DNA of 64,000 nt from Cinnamomum chago. Its lineage: Eukaryota > Streptophyta > Magnoliopsida > Laurales > Lauraceae. The number at the start of each line of letters is the position of its first letter. The first letter of the stretch is position 1. A program made the translations under genes and the position numbers. The DNA lies in assembly GCA_038049695.1 (NCBI GenBank), contig CP142454.1:16996501-17060500 (forward strand). Direction: 5' to 3'. Positions 11,210 through 22,068 of the stretch are shown here, in pieces. The notes beneath the pieces were generated by a model that worked only from the letters and a program-made list of their open reading frames with translations, searched no databases and was not told where the DNA came from.

Positions 11210-14110
11210 TATGTGATTCATTGTATGACTGTATGTATTTATGAATGTGACATCTCAAAGTTTACTTGCATTTATGGGTTTGATATACTTAGAACAAATT
11301 GGGTTTTGTTTATTTCCTTTAGTATTACATCAGGCCTGTGTGTTTGCCATGGAATTGAAACAGTGTGTTTGTGGGATACTGCAAGGGACATGTAAGGATA
11401 GATTACTCAAAAATGGAACCATTAGATTGATTTTGGATTTTATTTCACTTATCTTCTATTCTATTCCACGGCAAACAAACAGGCCCAAGTAATGATGCAT
11501 TATTAAGTAACAGGACAAGTCAGATTTGATGAGGGGTATGCAAATGCAAGGCATTTGTAATTATCTGGGGAACATAGCTTGTAAGGCGTATTGAAGCATT
11601 GCATGATCATCAAACTCTGAAAATCGGGGGAGACCTATAAGGACCTTAAGTGAAGTAGCAAGGTGCGTGACGATTTATTGTGGAGTTCATGGTGAAAATT
11701 TGGAACTCACAAAGCGACTGCGGAAAGGTTGATGATGATGATGATTATGATGAAACACAGAGAGTACAAAGGAGTTATTTCCTGCTTTAACTACAAGACG
11801 GAGATATTCTCTTGTGAACCAACGTTCCATTAAGCATAGCAACCCCCCAGACACCCCCAGCCCCGCAACCCGGCATTCGAAATCCGAAGCATCAAAGAGG
11901 TACTATTGGAAGGGGCATCACCAATTAGATGCTGAGAATCGTCCTTCACTATAACTGCAACATTGGTAGTCTTAGCAAGGATGAGCAGGTAGATTCATCA
12001 AGCATCGATGGTGTGGTACCTTATTCCACAATATGTGCACTCTGTTCGCTCCATGTCCACACCCATAGGTACAACTATAGTCACCATGACCATCTCCACC
12101 ACCGTCTCCCTGACTTTGATGTCGTCCTCCTTCTCCTTCTTTGGTGCCTCTTGTAATTGCAGTAAGTGCAAATGACTCTGAAAGGGGAGAAATTATCACA
12201 ATATGGTGTTTGTGACATTCATCACAAAGTAACCAAGAGTATACAAATTACTAAGAGATGGTAGCTTGGGAATTCCAAGAATTGTGCCCTAATGGTTTCA
12301 AGATTTTGGTTGAAGCTCGAATATGTACTTAATCTCCATCCTCTATTTCCAGTGTTATGCTTTTGTAGAAGAATGAAACTATACATTGTTAGAACAGGAT
12401 GATTTTTGCCACAGCCTGCATTGTCACCATGTCTGGTATTTCCAGTCTCTTGATTTAAGTTTTATCCTGGCCAGTGGTCATGTTGTAATTGATCTGAATA
12501 CAACTCATGAGCAATATCACAAATTTCTTTTAATATAAACAGATATAAACCCTCACCATCCTTTTGTATAATTATATAGACATTATCAATTTGCTGTTCA
12601 TTTTTCCTTGATCCTTCCATCCAAATACCCAAAATCTTGTTTTCTCCCAGGAAACATCTGAACTGGTTTATATCACTGAATATGATTGCCTTCAATCTAG
12701 GTGTAGTAACATGGAGATTTGGGTTCTTCCTAGACTAAAAATCAGTTTAGCTCACTTGATTTTCCATGGAGATATCCCAGACTTCGATGTTAAGGCCATT
12801 TTAGATATAATCATTTACACCTTAAAAGTCCTCAAAACAAATTCACCACAGGTTGCTAATTAGAACTGGGATCCAATTCACACCATAACGCCACAATTGC
12901 ATCACAACTGCAACTAGCAACCGGCAACAAGTACGAACACAAACCCACAAATTCACAGCAACTAACAAACACCAAAAGCACCGGATATCACCCCCAAAAC
13001 TATCCATCAATCCCAGTAAACTTTCAACAATTATAAACTAGTCCCTACTTTGAGATGGCTACATGGACATAATCCTGTGGAGCATCAGTTCAATGAAGGA
13101 ATATTAATTGATTAATGACAATTATCTAGAGAGATTTTTGTCATTGGTTATAATCCTAAATTATTGTTGTAATCGTGGAAATAATGCATTATCAAAGTGA
13201 CAAAAGTCCAATCAGTCAAATGTGCCTTTTTAGGATATGCTTCTCATAAGAAAGGATACCTTGTTATGATCCCTTTGACCTCCGCACCCAGCTCTCTCTA
13301 AATGTAGTCTTTTTTGAGAATCAATTTTCTTTCAACATCATCTTCTGTCACCCTTCGCTCCATCCATTTCCATGCTTCCCAATTTATCTGAAGTTCCATC
13401 TACCACAAGATTTAAACCTAGATTGGTGTATGTGAGGAGGAATACTCAAGGCAGTTATGTAGAAAGGCAACTTTCCACTGAACCAACCCCGGTCACTGAT
13501 TATGATCCTCTAGTGCTTCAAAGGGCTATTCGTCCCGCACGATCCCTCCCTTGGCAGATCAGCTTACTATTCCTCTCAAGCCTTCCTTCTCTTGTTTCTT
13601 TCTTTTGTACTTCTATTGCTTTATTTTTTAAGTATGAATAGCTGATTAGTTCATGTATGTCCAGTCTTTACAATTATTGTTCCCCATTATATTTCTGATT
13701 TGAGGATGCGTTGTGAAACTTGTGGAATGTCTAAACATTGTAGAACAAATTAGCTATGCAGTATAAGAGTTCCAGTCCATTTGAAATAATGCTCCTGTAA
13801 TATCTTATCTCTGGAAATTTCACCTCTTCCATTGATGATTATTCTAGGTTAGGTTGGATTTTTCTTTTTAAAGGAAGAGATGAATTAAAATGTGGTTATG
13901 ATGTTCCACAAAATGATTAATAGTTAATTTGACTCTTTAAGGTTCAGAAGTTTCAGAAGACAATGCTAGAAATTATCTGCATCGAGACCTCTAAGAATAC
14001 TTCATCAATAAAGCTATATACTCCATGTTCATACACAACAGAAAGTGGCTGAAAGGAAAACAGAGACTTTTTATTTTTATTTGGTAGAAAACAGTGACTT
14101 TTTAGAAGTG
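11210..14110. other. Intergenic stretch without a recognised gene
   Basis: This is the downstream flank of the small membrane protein gene. A (GAT)n run at 11730-11752 resembles RTE tails but lacks their hairpin. An open frame at 13372-13641 encodes a Pro/Arg-rich beginning and a hydrophobic end. It vaguely resembles the linker of copia polyproteins but is too weak to assign. Otherwise I see nothing. Confidence 0.5.
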
Positions 14111-14114
14111 GCTC

Positions 14115-15160
14115 AGGCCATTCCGATAGGAAATGCAAGCCCCAACAGCCTTTTGGGATGAAGCTGCTCTTACAACTGCTTATGTAATTAACATGATCAA
14201 CCAGAGTTCTTTGTTTCCAGAGTGTTTGGTTGCAATTGTTTCGGCCACATTTCATGTCCAAACTGATCTAATTATAGGGGCACAATCTCAAGTGTGTTTT
14301 CTAAGGTCACCTCCAACACTTAAATTTTCTTTTACAAATGTTATTATCAGTTCACAAAAAAAAAAAAAAAAGGTTTGTTTCAAAAGATCTGACTTCACAC
14401 TTCTCATCTTTGGAAAATTTTGTTGAAGCAGATTAGGAGTTTTCACTAGAAAAGCCTACTTCTTTACCTTTCTGTTCTTTTTTTTTTTTTTTCAACTCTT
14501 CCATTTAACAAATCGGAAAAGGGGGAAAAAGAAAAAAAAAACATAGAAGTGCATTCCTGGAGAAAGGAAGCCTTGATCATGTGCAGTCTTTGGAGTCGCC
14601 AGCTGATATTCCCATTGCTGTTAGAAAGGAAGCACCAGCTACACCTTGCATCCCATTAGAAAATTCATTTTCCTAAGCTTCATTATCTCATTCATATCTA
14701 ACCCTATATTTCTGTAATATCTTCTGCCTCCTTCCCTTCTGTTGTGGAAGCCTTGGCTGATCCAAGGTGAAAAGAAGCTATGATACAGAAATGGAAGCTT
14801 TGGAATTTCGAAAGCAGAGAACATGAGATCTAGTAAATCTAACGTGCAGTAGGTTGCAGATGGGTCCATAACCTGAACCACAAACTAGATGGTTCAGTAG
14901 AGAGATTTGAAACCTGTTCAGTTGCAAAGGCTACACACAGGTGTATGGAATCAAACCATTAAGAAACTCTCACTCAAGTTGCAAAACTAAATTTTGTTTA
15001 GATTATTCCATAGGTTGTTGCCAAATAAGTCCTGGTGGTTTCAACCAGATGTAAAATCATTTTTTTTCCTGTGGCGACGAAAGGCCATCCATGGTGTCAA
15101 GCAATCTCCACAAGCTTGATTTCAGTCTCAGATTTACATAGACCAAGTTCTGATCATCCA
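14115..15160 (+). mobile_element. Ty1/copia LTR-retrotransposon fossil
   Basis: Integrase C-terminal wording (a degenerate form of the plant copia region ending in a KVFGC-like phrase) lies near 14130-14300. The start of the reverse transcriptase region follows at about 14740-15100 (WKLW..., GCRWV-like and KARLVAKG-like phrases). It is heavily broken, has no LTRs that I can see, and is old. The part downstream of the early reverse transcriptase is absent. Confidence 0.65.
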
Positions 15161-15516
15161 CGTCCGTATAGTAAGCTCCCTGCTAGATTTAATGCTAGTA
15201 ATATTAAAAAGCACCGCAAACGTTCTCCCGTGCACATTATTGTGCACTGTGAGCCAGAACCACTCGCGAGGGCAGGGGCACTGATGCAAAACACCCATGC
15301 GGCTCGCTCCCGATGAACAGTGCATGGGTTACACAATTTTAAAGTAATTTTTATGCATAATATCATCAACACCTTTAGTTTTGTGTAATTTCTTGATGGC
15401 CCAGTCAACTGCCTCAGTTTTTTTCTGTATTCTCATGGAAACCAATGTTTGTAATCCAAACTGAACACAACTTATTTATTGAACTAATAGAGTTGCACAC
15501 TGCATGTGTGTGCCCA

Positions 15517-15650
15517 CCTAGGATTGGGTCTTTCCGCGGGGGGGGGGGGGGGGGGGGGGGGGGGGCGGGGTTAAAAAGATGTCCCTAGGCCCTTCATCTA
15601 TACAAAAATAGAAGTCTTTTTTTTGGTCACCTAGGATTGGGTCTTTCCGC

Positions 15651-15682
<32 letters not shown>

Positions 15683-15790
15683 AAAGATGTCCCTAGGCCC
15701 TTCATCTATACAAAAATAGAAGTCTTTTTTTTGGTTGGGGGGGGGGGGGGGGGGGGGGGGGTAAAAAGATCTTCCTAGGCCCTTCATCTA
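15517..15790. repeat. Three tandem units each with a 25-28 nt poly-G tract
   Basis: The unit reads CACCTAGGATTGGGTCTTTC, a G tract, then TTAAAAAGATGTCCCTAGGC and a TTCATCTATACAAAAATAGAAG stretch in two halves. G tracts lie at 15538-15565 (28), 15651-15678 (28) and 15737-15761 (25). The third unit lacks the CACCTAGG head and is slightly diverged. Unit spacing is about 113 and 85 bp. Minus-strand poly-Pro frames here are artefacts of the tracts. Confidence 0.9.
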
Positions 15791-16410
15791 TAAAAAAATA
15801 GCTTTATTTTTAAATACCATCGTCTAAGTGTGTACAATTCATTTGGATGGATGTGCAATTGATCGAACGGTCGAGTCCATACAAGCACATGAAATTCAAG
15901 AGATGTGTGTGTGGTCCAGTCAAATTGACCATTGGGTGGGCTTCACTCGAGTGCACAAGATGCATGACTATTCGAACTAATAAGCACCAATATGTTTAAA
16001 CTTAATTAAAAGCAACTTACAGATTCAAACCATTCAATATTCTCATATTAATTTTAGATCTTATATCTCAATGAAGTGTTGAGAAATATTTAAAACATTC
16101 CAACACACCTAACATAATTTATAATATGGTAATTTTGACAAAGATGATTGGAAAACCTAAAACACTCCAAATATAAAAATTCCAAACGTTGGTTTTGGTG
16201 GTCTTTGGTCGGATGATGAGACTCGATCTGATTTTCTTGGTTCCCTGGATCTGTCTTCAGTGACTCTGCAGACTGTAGCGCTGTTGAAGCCAGTGAGTGA
16301 GTCAAGCCACGGAGGATCCATATCAACACTCGCACAAGTCTTCTTCAATCTTCACTCCTTTTTTCTTTTCCTCCTCTCCTGTAACTTGTAACTGATCTTG
16401 AATTCCCGAC
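15791..16410 (+). promoter_or_regulatory. Upstream region of the methyltransferase-like gene
   Basis: AT-rich until about 16200, then a pyrimidine-rich stretch (16340-16385) immediately before the ATG, as in plant 5' UTRs. No TATA box could be assigned with confidence. Confidence 0.4.
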
Positions 16411-17865
16411 ATGGCCATCGAAGAAGGTACGTTCCAAAACCTTTCCCCTTCTCGTTTCCTCACCTTCTCTTTCCCGAACCCGGACTCGGACCCTATCCGA
16501 CTCGGCGACGACTCCCTTCGAATCGCTGTCCTCGACTCGCCCAGACCCTCCGATCCCGACCCCCGAGTCGCCGCGCTCCTGGTCCCTAACGGCCGCGAGC
16601 ACGACTGGATCTTCTCCTCGAGTTACGGACAACTCCAACTCATCGCCAACTCACCGGGCATCTCCCGACTCATCCTCGTGGGAAACCCGCCTCGTTCCGA
16701 TCCTGGAACCGCTATGTACGCTCGCCCGGTTCGTGCCGACGAGTCATCCCGTGCCCGACTCCAGAAGATGCTGCTCCCTCTCCTCCTCGCCTTGTGCCCG
16801 AAATCCGCTTTCCGAAGCGGTATTCCCGAAATACCCTTTCTCGTTTACGAAGATAACGTTTTTCGGAGCGTACCGGTGGAGGTATGTAACGGTCCGGTCG
16901 TGGGCGAAATGCTTGTGGAAGATGTGGAGATCGAGACGGCGGGAGATGGGGAAGAGCATATCACTTGTCGAGAGTTTCGGAGGCGGCTGCGTTTTAAAAG
17001 GATGCCGAATCTGATACAGACACAGATGCGTATCGTCTCGGCAGATGGGGAGTTTCGGCCCGATACGACGGTTTTGGTCCAGCCCTACTTGCCCCCTATG
17101 GTTGCAAGCTTGTCATTGATAGCTCCGCACCTTGAGGAATGCATTAGATCAGGTTCGAGGCCGCGGGCACTCTGCATCGGGGTCGGTGGTGGGGCGTTAC
17201 TTTCATTCTTACGCGTGCAGCTGGGATTTTTCGATATCGTGGGAGTGGAGATGGATGATACTGTTTTTCGGGTGGGACAACAGCATTTTGGGTTGGTTGA
17301 AGATGAATTCTTGAGGGTTTGTGTGGGCGATGGAGTCGAATTGATACAGAAGTTTGCCCTGCGGGTTATACATTGGAATTCACTGTGTGATAAATTAGCC
17401 CTTCATCCCAATTCTAGTTTCTGCTGTCATTTGGTGCCTAATGGTTTTGAAATTAATAGAGGCATCGAGATGGGGCGATGCGTGGATGATGGGGATTCTC
17501 TTATAGATGTGATTATGGTCGATTTGGATTCAAGTGATGCCACAATTCCGCAGAGTGCTCCTCCGTTGGAATTTGTTCAGAAGAAGATTCTTTTGGCTGT
17601 GAGGTCAGCCCTTCATGAGCGTGGTGTTTTTGCCCTCAATGTTATTAAATCAGGGGGTGACTCTTTTTATGGTTCCTTGGTTACTGCATTGGGGGAAGTT
17701 TTCTCCGAGTTGTATGAGATAGATATTGGCAATGGTGAGAACTATGTTCTTGTTGCAACTGTATTGCCCGTTGGGTTTGTTGACTTAGAGAGCAAGAGTA
17801 CCATTTTGGATAAGTTGAGGAGAATCATTGATGGTTCCTACGTAGACCGGTTAAGGAAAATCTGA
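16411..17865 (+). CDS. SAM-dependent methyltransferase-like protein (METTL13 / spermidine-synthase-fold type)
   Basis: Single-exon gene, 484 residues, ATG in good context after a CT-rich leader. The C-terminal half holds a Rossmann methyltransferase core. Motif I is RALCIGVGGGALLSFL at about residues 250-266, followed by the acidic end of strand 2 in IVGVEMD (about 276-282), then VCVGDGVELI (about 305-314) and IDVIMVDLDSSD (about 367-378, motif IV-like). This layout matches the METTL13-like family, which in animals methylates eEF1A; plant members are annotated only by similarity. The N-terminal ~230 residues (EHDWIFSSSYGQLQLIA) are the family's variable part. The first half has GC-rich codon use (C/G third positions) and the second half is AT-richer, a 5'-3' gradient seen in many plant genes. 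The real substrate is unknown. Confidence 0.88.
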   Translation: MAIEEGTFQNLSPSRFLTFSFPNPDSDPIRLGDDSLRIAVLDSPRPSDPDPRVAALLVPNGREHDWIFSSSYGQLQLIANSPGISRLILVGNPPRSDPGTAMYARPVRADESSRARLQKMLLPLLLALCPKSAFRSGIPEIPFLVYEDNVFRSVPVEVCNGPVVGEMLVEDVEIETAGDGEEHITCREFRRRLRFKRMPNLIQTQMRIVSADGEFRPDTTVLVQPYLPPMVASLSLIAPHLEECIRSGSRPRALCIGVGGGALLSFLRVQLGFFDIVGVEMDDTVFRVGQQHFGLVEDEFLRVCVGDGVELIQKFALRVIHWNSLCDKLALHPNSSFCCHLVPNGFEINRGIEMGRCVDDGDSLIDVIMVDLDSSDATIPQSAPPLEFVQKKILLAVRSALHERGVFALNVIKSGGDSFYGSLVTALGEVFSELYEIDIGNGENYVLVATVLPVGFVDLESKSTILDKLRRIIDGSYVDRLRKI

Positions 17866-18600
17866 AGGTGGTTGATTATTAGTTGTTGGGTTATTTCTCG
17901 AGGAGGTTTCATCACATTCTGTTGGAAGCAAGCTGCAAATATTTACTGAAACTCAATACCTCCAGAGGTATGGAACAAGAAAAATTATGTCTTTTTTCTA
18001 ATGGGGGGAAATGTTCAATGGGAAAAGTAGGTGAGTCTTGAAATAGAACAATGCAGCGGATATTTATCCAAACATGCAATCATCTCTGTTTGTTTTTAAT
18101 TCTATTTATTTATTTAGATTTGCATGTCCTTACTCCCTACCCTTTGGACAAGGAAAGGTGGAAACAGGTCTTGCATGTTCAATTTAGTAGATATCAACTA
18201 TCTGGTAAGACCCTTAGGGGTCCTCACATTCAAGGCATGAGCCTCACATGAAGACATTACCCATATGAATCATTCTCTAGTGGTGCAGGTCCAAGGATCC
18301 CCTTGGACTAATTGATCATTTCTATTTATAGTTTGTCATATTTGGAGTTTTATGAGTTGTTCGAGGTAAAAATCCTCCATTTTTTAAGAAATGGGCTAGT
18401 TTCATGAGTCAAACAATGTCCTAATGACATGAAACTAGGTGGTTATTCAATTATCTAGTGTCACTATGTTCTTGTCTAACGTTTGGCACAAGACTAGGTA
18501 TTAAGTGTCTTTTAGTTCTCCTTCCTCTTCAGTGGTGTCCTCCTTACTATCCAGGGTTGCCATAAGACATGTTTGGTAGGAAAAGAATAAAATGATGTAA
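17866..18600. other. 3' flank of the methyltransferase-like gene
   Basis: Presumed 3' UTR followed by non-coding DNA. No gene, TE terminus or structured repeat was recognised. Confidence 0.4.
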
Positions 18601-18629
18601 AATGCGAGCCGTGAATGAGCTAATGTACA

Positions 18630-18990
18630 CTTGGATGTGTGTATCAAAACAGATGACCGAAGAAAGCTTTATGATATAATAAATATGAAGCATAACATGG
18701 AGCAACCGGTTAGTGGTTTGAATGCCCTTTGAATGGTTTTGTAATGGAGGTAATGTATGTTTTTGAATGTGTGCATCGAAACCCATGACCGAAGAAAGGC
18801 TTATTTTGGGAATCAAAATTTTTCTCATAGCTCATCTACCTTTTAAGACCTTGTTGTAGAATGAATGCTTCGAAATTTCACAGCCGAAAAAGGCTTGTTG
18901 GAGAATCAGGATCTTTCACAGGTCTGACCTTTTGCATGCTTCTTGTAGAACCATATGCTTTGAAACCCATGGCCTGAGAAAGGCTTATTA
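18630..18990. repeat. Four degenerate copies of a short repeat
   Basis: The phrase GCATCGAAACCCATGACCGA, followed by AGAAAGGCTTATT, recurs in altered form near 18640, 18770, 18855 and 18948, about 90-130 bp apart. Copies differ at many positions. No coding potential; origin unknown. Confidence 0.6.
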
Positions 18991-19234
18991 GGTAATCCAA
19001 AAGGGTTTGTTGTGATGTATTTTGATGATGATGTTTTGTATGATTATATTAAGTAAATGATGTCTTCTTTAGACATTGTACTTGTATGATGTCATATGAC
19101 AAATTTTGATCATGTACTTTGGAGAATGAGAGATCCCATGGTCTCGTGCTGGTGACATAGCTTTCTGTTTCATTTGCGATTACATAATTGTCTCTTTATT
19201 GCATAACATTGATTTTGATTTCTTTTCATCTTAC

Positions 19235-20310
19235 ACTCTTACAGTAATGAGTTCTCCCAGGAGCATTAGTATTCCCTCTAGGGAAGCCTTCTCCAAGGTA
19301 TGTAGATCACATAGAGCCCTTTCTCTGGCAAAGAGGACTCCGAGTCAATTAATTAAAGATACACCTTTTCTTGTGTGGGGGCTCCATTGACTTGAAGACA
19401 CATGGGATGTTAGTACTCTTAAGCATATGAATGGGAGAGTCTGATAGAAGCTAGAGCTGATCAACAGACCCAAGATATACAAACACCCTGTCCTTAACCA
19501 GGGTTGTGATTTTGATGCACACTCTTGCCATTTTAGATCCTGCTACAGCAGTTACCTACCGGTATGACTAAATTATTCTGTGTAATTCATTGGCTTCATA
19601 CTTCATTTCTCAATATTTATAGCGCTCTATTTCGGGCAGTCTCAGCTTCAATTAGAGCTCTAAAGGATCACCAACTGTGGGAGCACTCATGGATTCTATA
19701 TTATGTAAATGGCCTTCAGCATTCCCAGGTGGGGAGATACTGAACCCTTTGGTGGATTCTAGCAAACAATTCGTAACTCACTGTGGAGTGTGGAAAAGGT
19801 TCTTTCATTCAAGAACAACCTGTTGTTTCAAGTTTGAGTCTGATTAAAGAACATCCTTCTGAGAGTTCAACTGCGCAATCATCAGAAGGATAGGATATTG
19901 AATTGCAAGATGTTGCGAATGTTGGTGTTGACAAGGATATAGATGATGATAAAGTTGATACTTCACAGAAATAGAGTGAATCGGATTTCCTGCAAAACAG
20001 TAGTCTTAATAGATTCGGCTGAAGCAAATCGTGTTTCCTTTGTGAAGAGAGAGAAGTACTTTCTAAGCTCTCCCTGCTGGAAGACCTGCTCAAGGAAGAA
20101 TATGAGGCCTTGCGAGACCTGGAAGCAACATAGGAAAATCAATATGAGAGGTCAAGTAAAATCAAGCCTTGCCAAGGATAGTAGCCTTGGCTTGCTAATG
20201 ATCCAGCTGTGTGGAGATTGTGGATGCAGTAATTTGAATACCAAGTATGCCACTGTTACTGCCATATTGAACAGGATGCTTGTATTTTTGCAGGATCAGC
20301 AATAATAATA
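19235..20310 (+). pseudogene. Decayed coding-like block of unknown origin
   Basis: Several short plus-strand stretches read like protein. One near 19240-19380 has a Ser/Arg-rich phrase (SPRSISIPSREAFSKVCR). One near 19665-19830 has a phrase beginning GALMDSILCKWPSAFPGGEI. One near 20050-20130 is Glu/Leu-rich (LEDLLKEEYEALRDLEA). Stops and phase changes separate them: TGA at 19387, TAG at 19888 in the frame open before it, TAG at 19972 and TAG at 20131 in the later stretch. I do not recognise the parent gene. It could also be a transposon-captured fragment. Confidence 0.3.
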
Positions 20311-20834
20311 TAACTTCATATTGAACATTTTTGTATCAAATCTTCTTGAACAATGAAATAACTCCTTTTTTACATACGCTGCCCTCTCATGTGAAGCATA
20401 AATAGCACAATGATTCTTGAGACCTCCATATAACAAATGGTGCCATTATTGTGCCTGATACATATGAAGAGAGGTTTAAGTAGTTTGTTGAATTTAGAAC
20501 TTTGAAGTCCAATGTGGAATGTGTCCTGCATGCTGATGATGCGTGCATGCATGAAATTGAAATTGAAATTTATTGATTCAAAGTGTTCTGTATTGTTTTG
20601 ATTTTTTGTTATTATTATTATTGTTTTTTTTTCTTTTTTTGGTAATGCAAGTCTTTGTTGGTGAATGAATCGGACACTAAGATTTGATCTTAGGGCTTAG
20701 TTTGCCTAATGCTCGCAGAAACAGGTTCGATGACAACGCTTTCCCCACTCCATCAGAGAAAAATGCATTTTATGCTGCAAGGAACGCACGACTCTTTTTC
20801 TACCGTTTTGGTGGAGAACATTAAAGTGCATATG

Positions 20835-20945
20835 CTGTTGTTTATGGCAGACCAATGGAAATGTAGAGTTTGTACTTTTTCTTAAAACATTGTTTGGTGC
20901 AGACCAATGGAAATGTGGAGTTTGTACTTTTCCCTAAAACATGAT
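20835..20945. repeat. Two tandem copies of a ~58-bp unit
   Basis: The phrase GCAGACCAATGGAAATGTAG, followed by AGTTTGTACTTTTTC, occurs at about 20847 and again, slightly changed, at about 20900, each followed by CTTAAAACAT or CCTAAAACAT. Confidence 0.75.
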
Positions 20946-21055
20946 TTTTCATTTTTCAGAAATCCTTTTAATAATTAAACTTTTTCATAATTCCTAGTTC
21001 TTTTTATAATTCAACATTTTCATAATTCCTAGTTTCATGTCACCATAACTTGATG

Positions 21056-21108
21056 AAGGACTGTTGTGAACCACCACTATAAGGACTGTTGTGAACCACC
21101 ACTATAAA
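21056..21108. repeat. Two tandem copies of a 26-bp unit
   Basis: AAGGACTGTTGTGAACCACC followed by ACTATA is repeated head to tail with no visible change, so the duplication is recent. Confidence 0.85.
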
Positions 21109-21649
21109 TATGTCTAGCTGTTGATGTGGAGTCTTGAATGCATGGCTGCTAGGACCCTTAACATTAAAAAAAAAAAAAAGTACAGACCATTAAAAAAAAT
21201 CACATTTTTGGGCAAGATGACTGATTTGGTGAAATGACACTTAAAATTAACTTTTCGGTATGTAGTCATCTAATCTATTTTTTTCCAGTAAAATCCTCTA
21301 TTTATAAAGAAGTTTGAAGTTTTTAAAATCCAAATTCCACCACTTCTCTTGTATTTTAAAGGAATTTCTAGATGCTTATATATAAAGGAGGATTGAACAA
21401 TTCAACGATGCTGGAGAAATCAGAAAGATCTCCAAACAGGTTTCCCTTAATTCAAATAGAGAAATATGCCCTAACTGTCCCTTGCAGAATTCCTTTGACC
21501 TTAAATTCTTATATATTTAATACCTATGTAACATAAAGCAAACAAATCAGTCTAAAAAAAAAAAACGTCGTCTTACATGAGATTTAACCAAATTTTACAA
21601 TTGATCACTTACATAATACACATACAAAATGTTAAAAAAGAAATTAAAT

Positions 21650-22068
21650 ATTCAATCACTCTGAACGTGGCCTAACCCGCAATGGAGCGAAATTTGGTGG
21701 CGAGAGGCATTCATTTGGCGCCACATTGAAGAGCCTCATGGGTCTCATTGTATCGGGCCCGGGGCTCAACTTAACTAGGCCCTATTAAAATTTAAAGAGC
21801 CCTGATGGGCTGCTGAATTTCCCTGCATGAAGAAAGAGAAGCGTTTCTTCCGATACTGACAAACAGAAAGGTCTGATCACGAAGAGAATAAAAAAACACA
21901 AGTCCTCTCTATCAGACACCCCGAAAACATCGATCTTTCTCCTCTCCACCAACACCAGCAAACTTTAGTTCTACCTAACAAACCATATAAAACACAATCG
22001 AATGGCGGCATCTAGGGTTTTCGGGGCTTCAACTATTTCATAGCCCTTTCGTCGAGAATCCAAACCCT
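21650..22068 (+). promoter_or_regulatory. CTR1 promoter / 5' leader region
   Basis: GC content rises from about 21660 toward the start codon. A TATA-like CATATAAAAC lies at 21984-21993. Telobox-like words AGGGTTTTC (22014) and AAACCCT (22061) lie close to the start codon; teloboxes are frequent in plant 5' leaders of growth genes. Transcription may start either near 21830 or after the TATA-like word; the sequence alone does not decide. Confidence 0.45.
22002..22043 (+). other. Upstream ORF in the CTR1 leader (13 codons)
   Basis: ATG at 22002 opens MAASRVFGASTIS and stops at TAG 22041-22043, 25 bases before the main ATG at 22069. If the transcript starts upstream of 22002, it would be translated before CTR1 and could lower its output. 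If the TATA-like word at 21984 is used, this ATG may be outside the mRNA. Confidence 0.45.

Noticed and set aside
13372-13641. 89-codon frame as a host gene
   Set aside because: No conserved motif; weak likeness to a copia linker but in the wrong order relative to the integrase text at 14130.
15518-15787. Minus-strand poly-proline open frame
   Set aside because: Produced by the G tracts of the three tandem units; no non-repeat sequence supports it.
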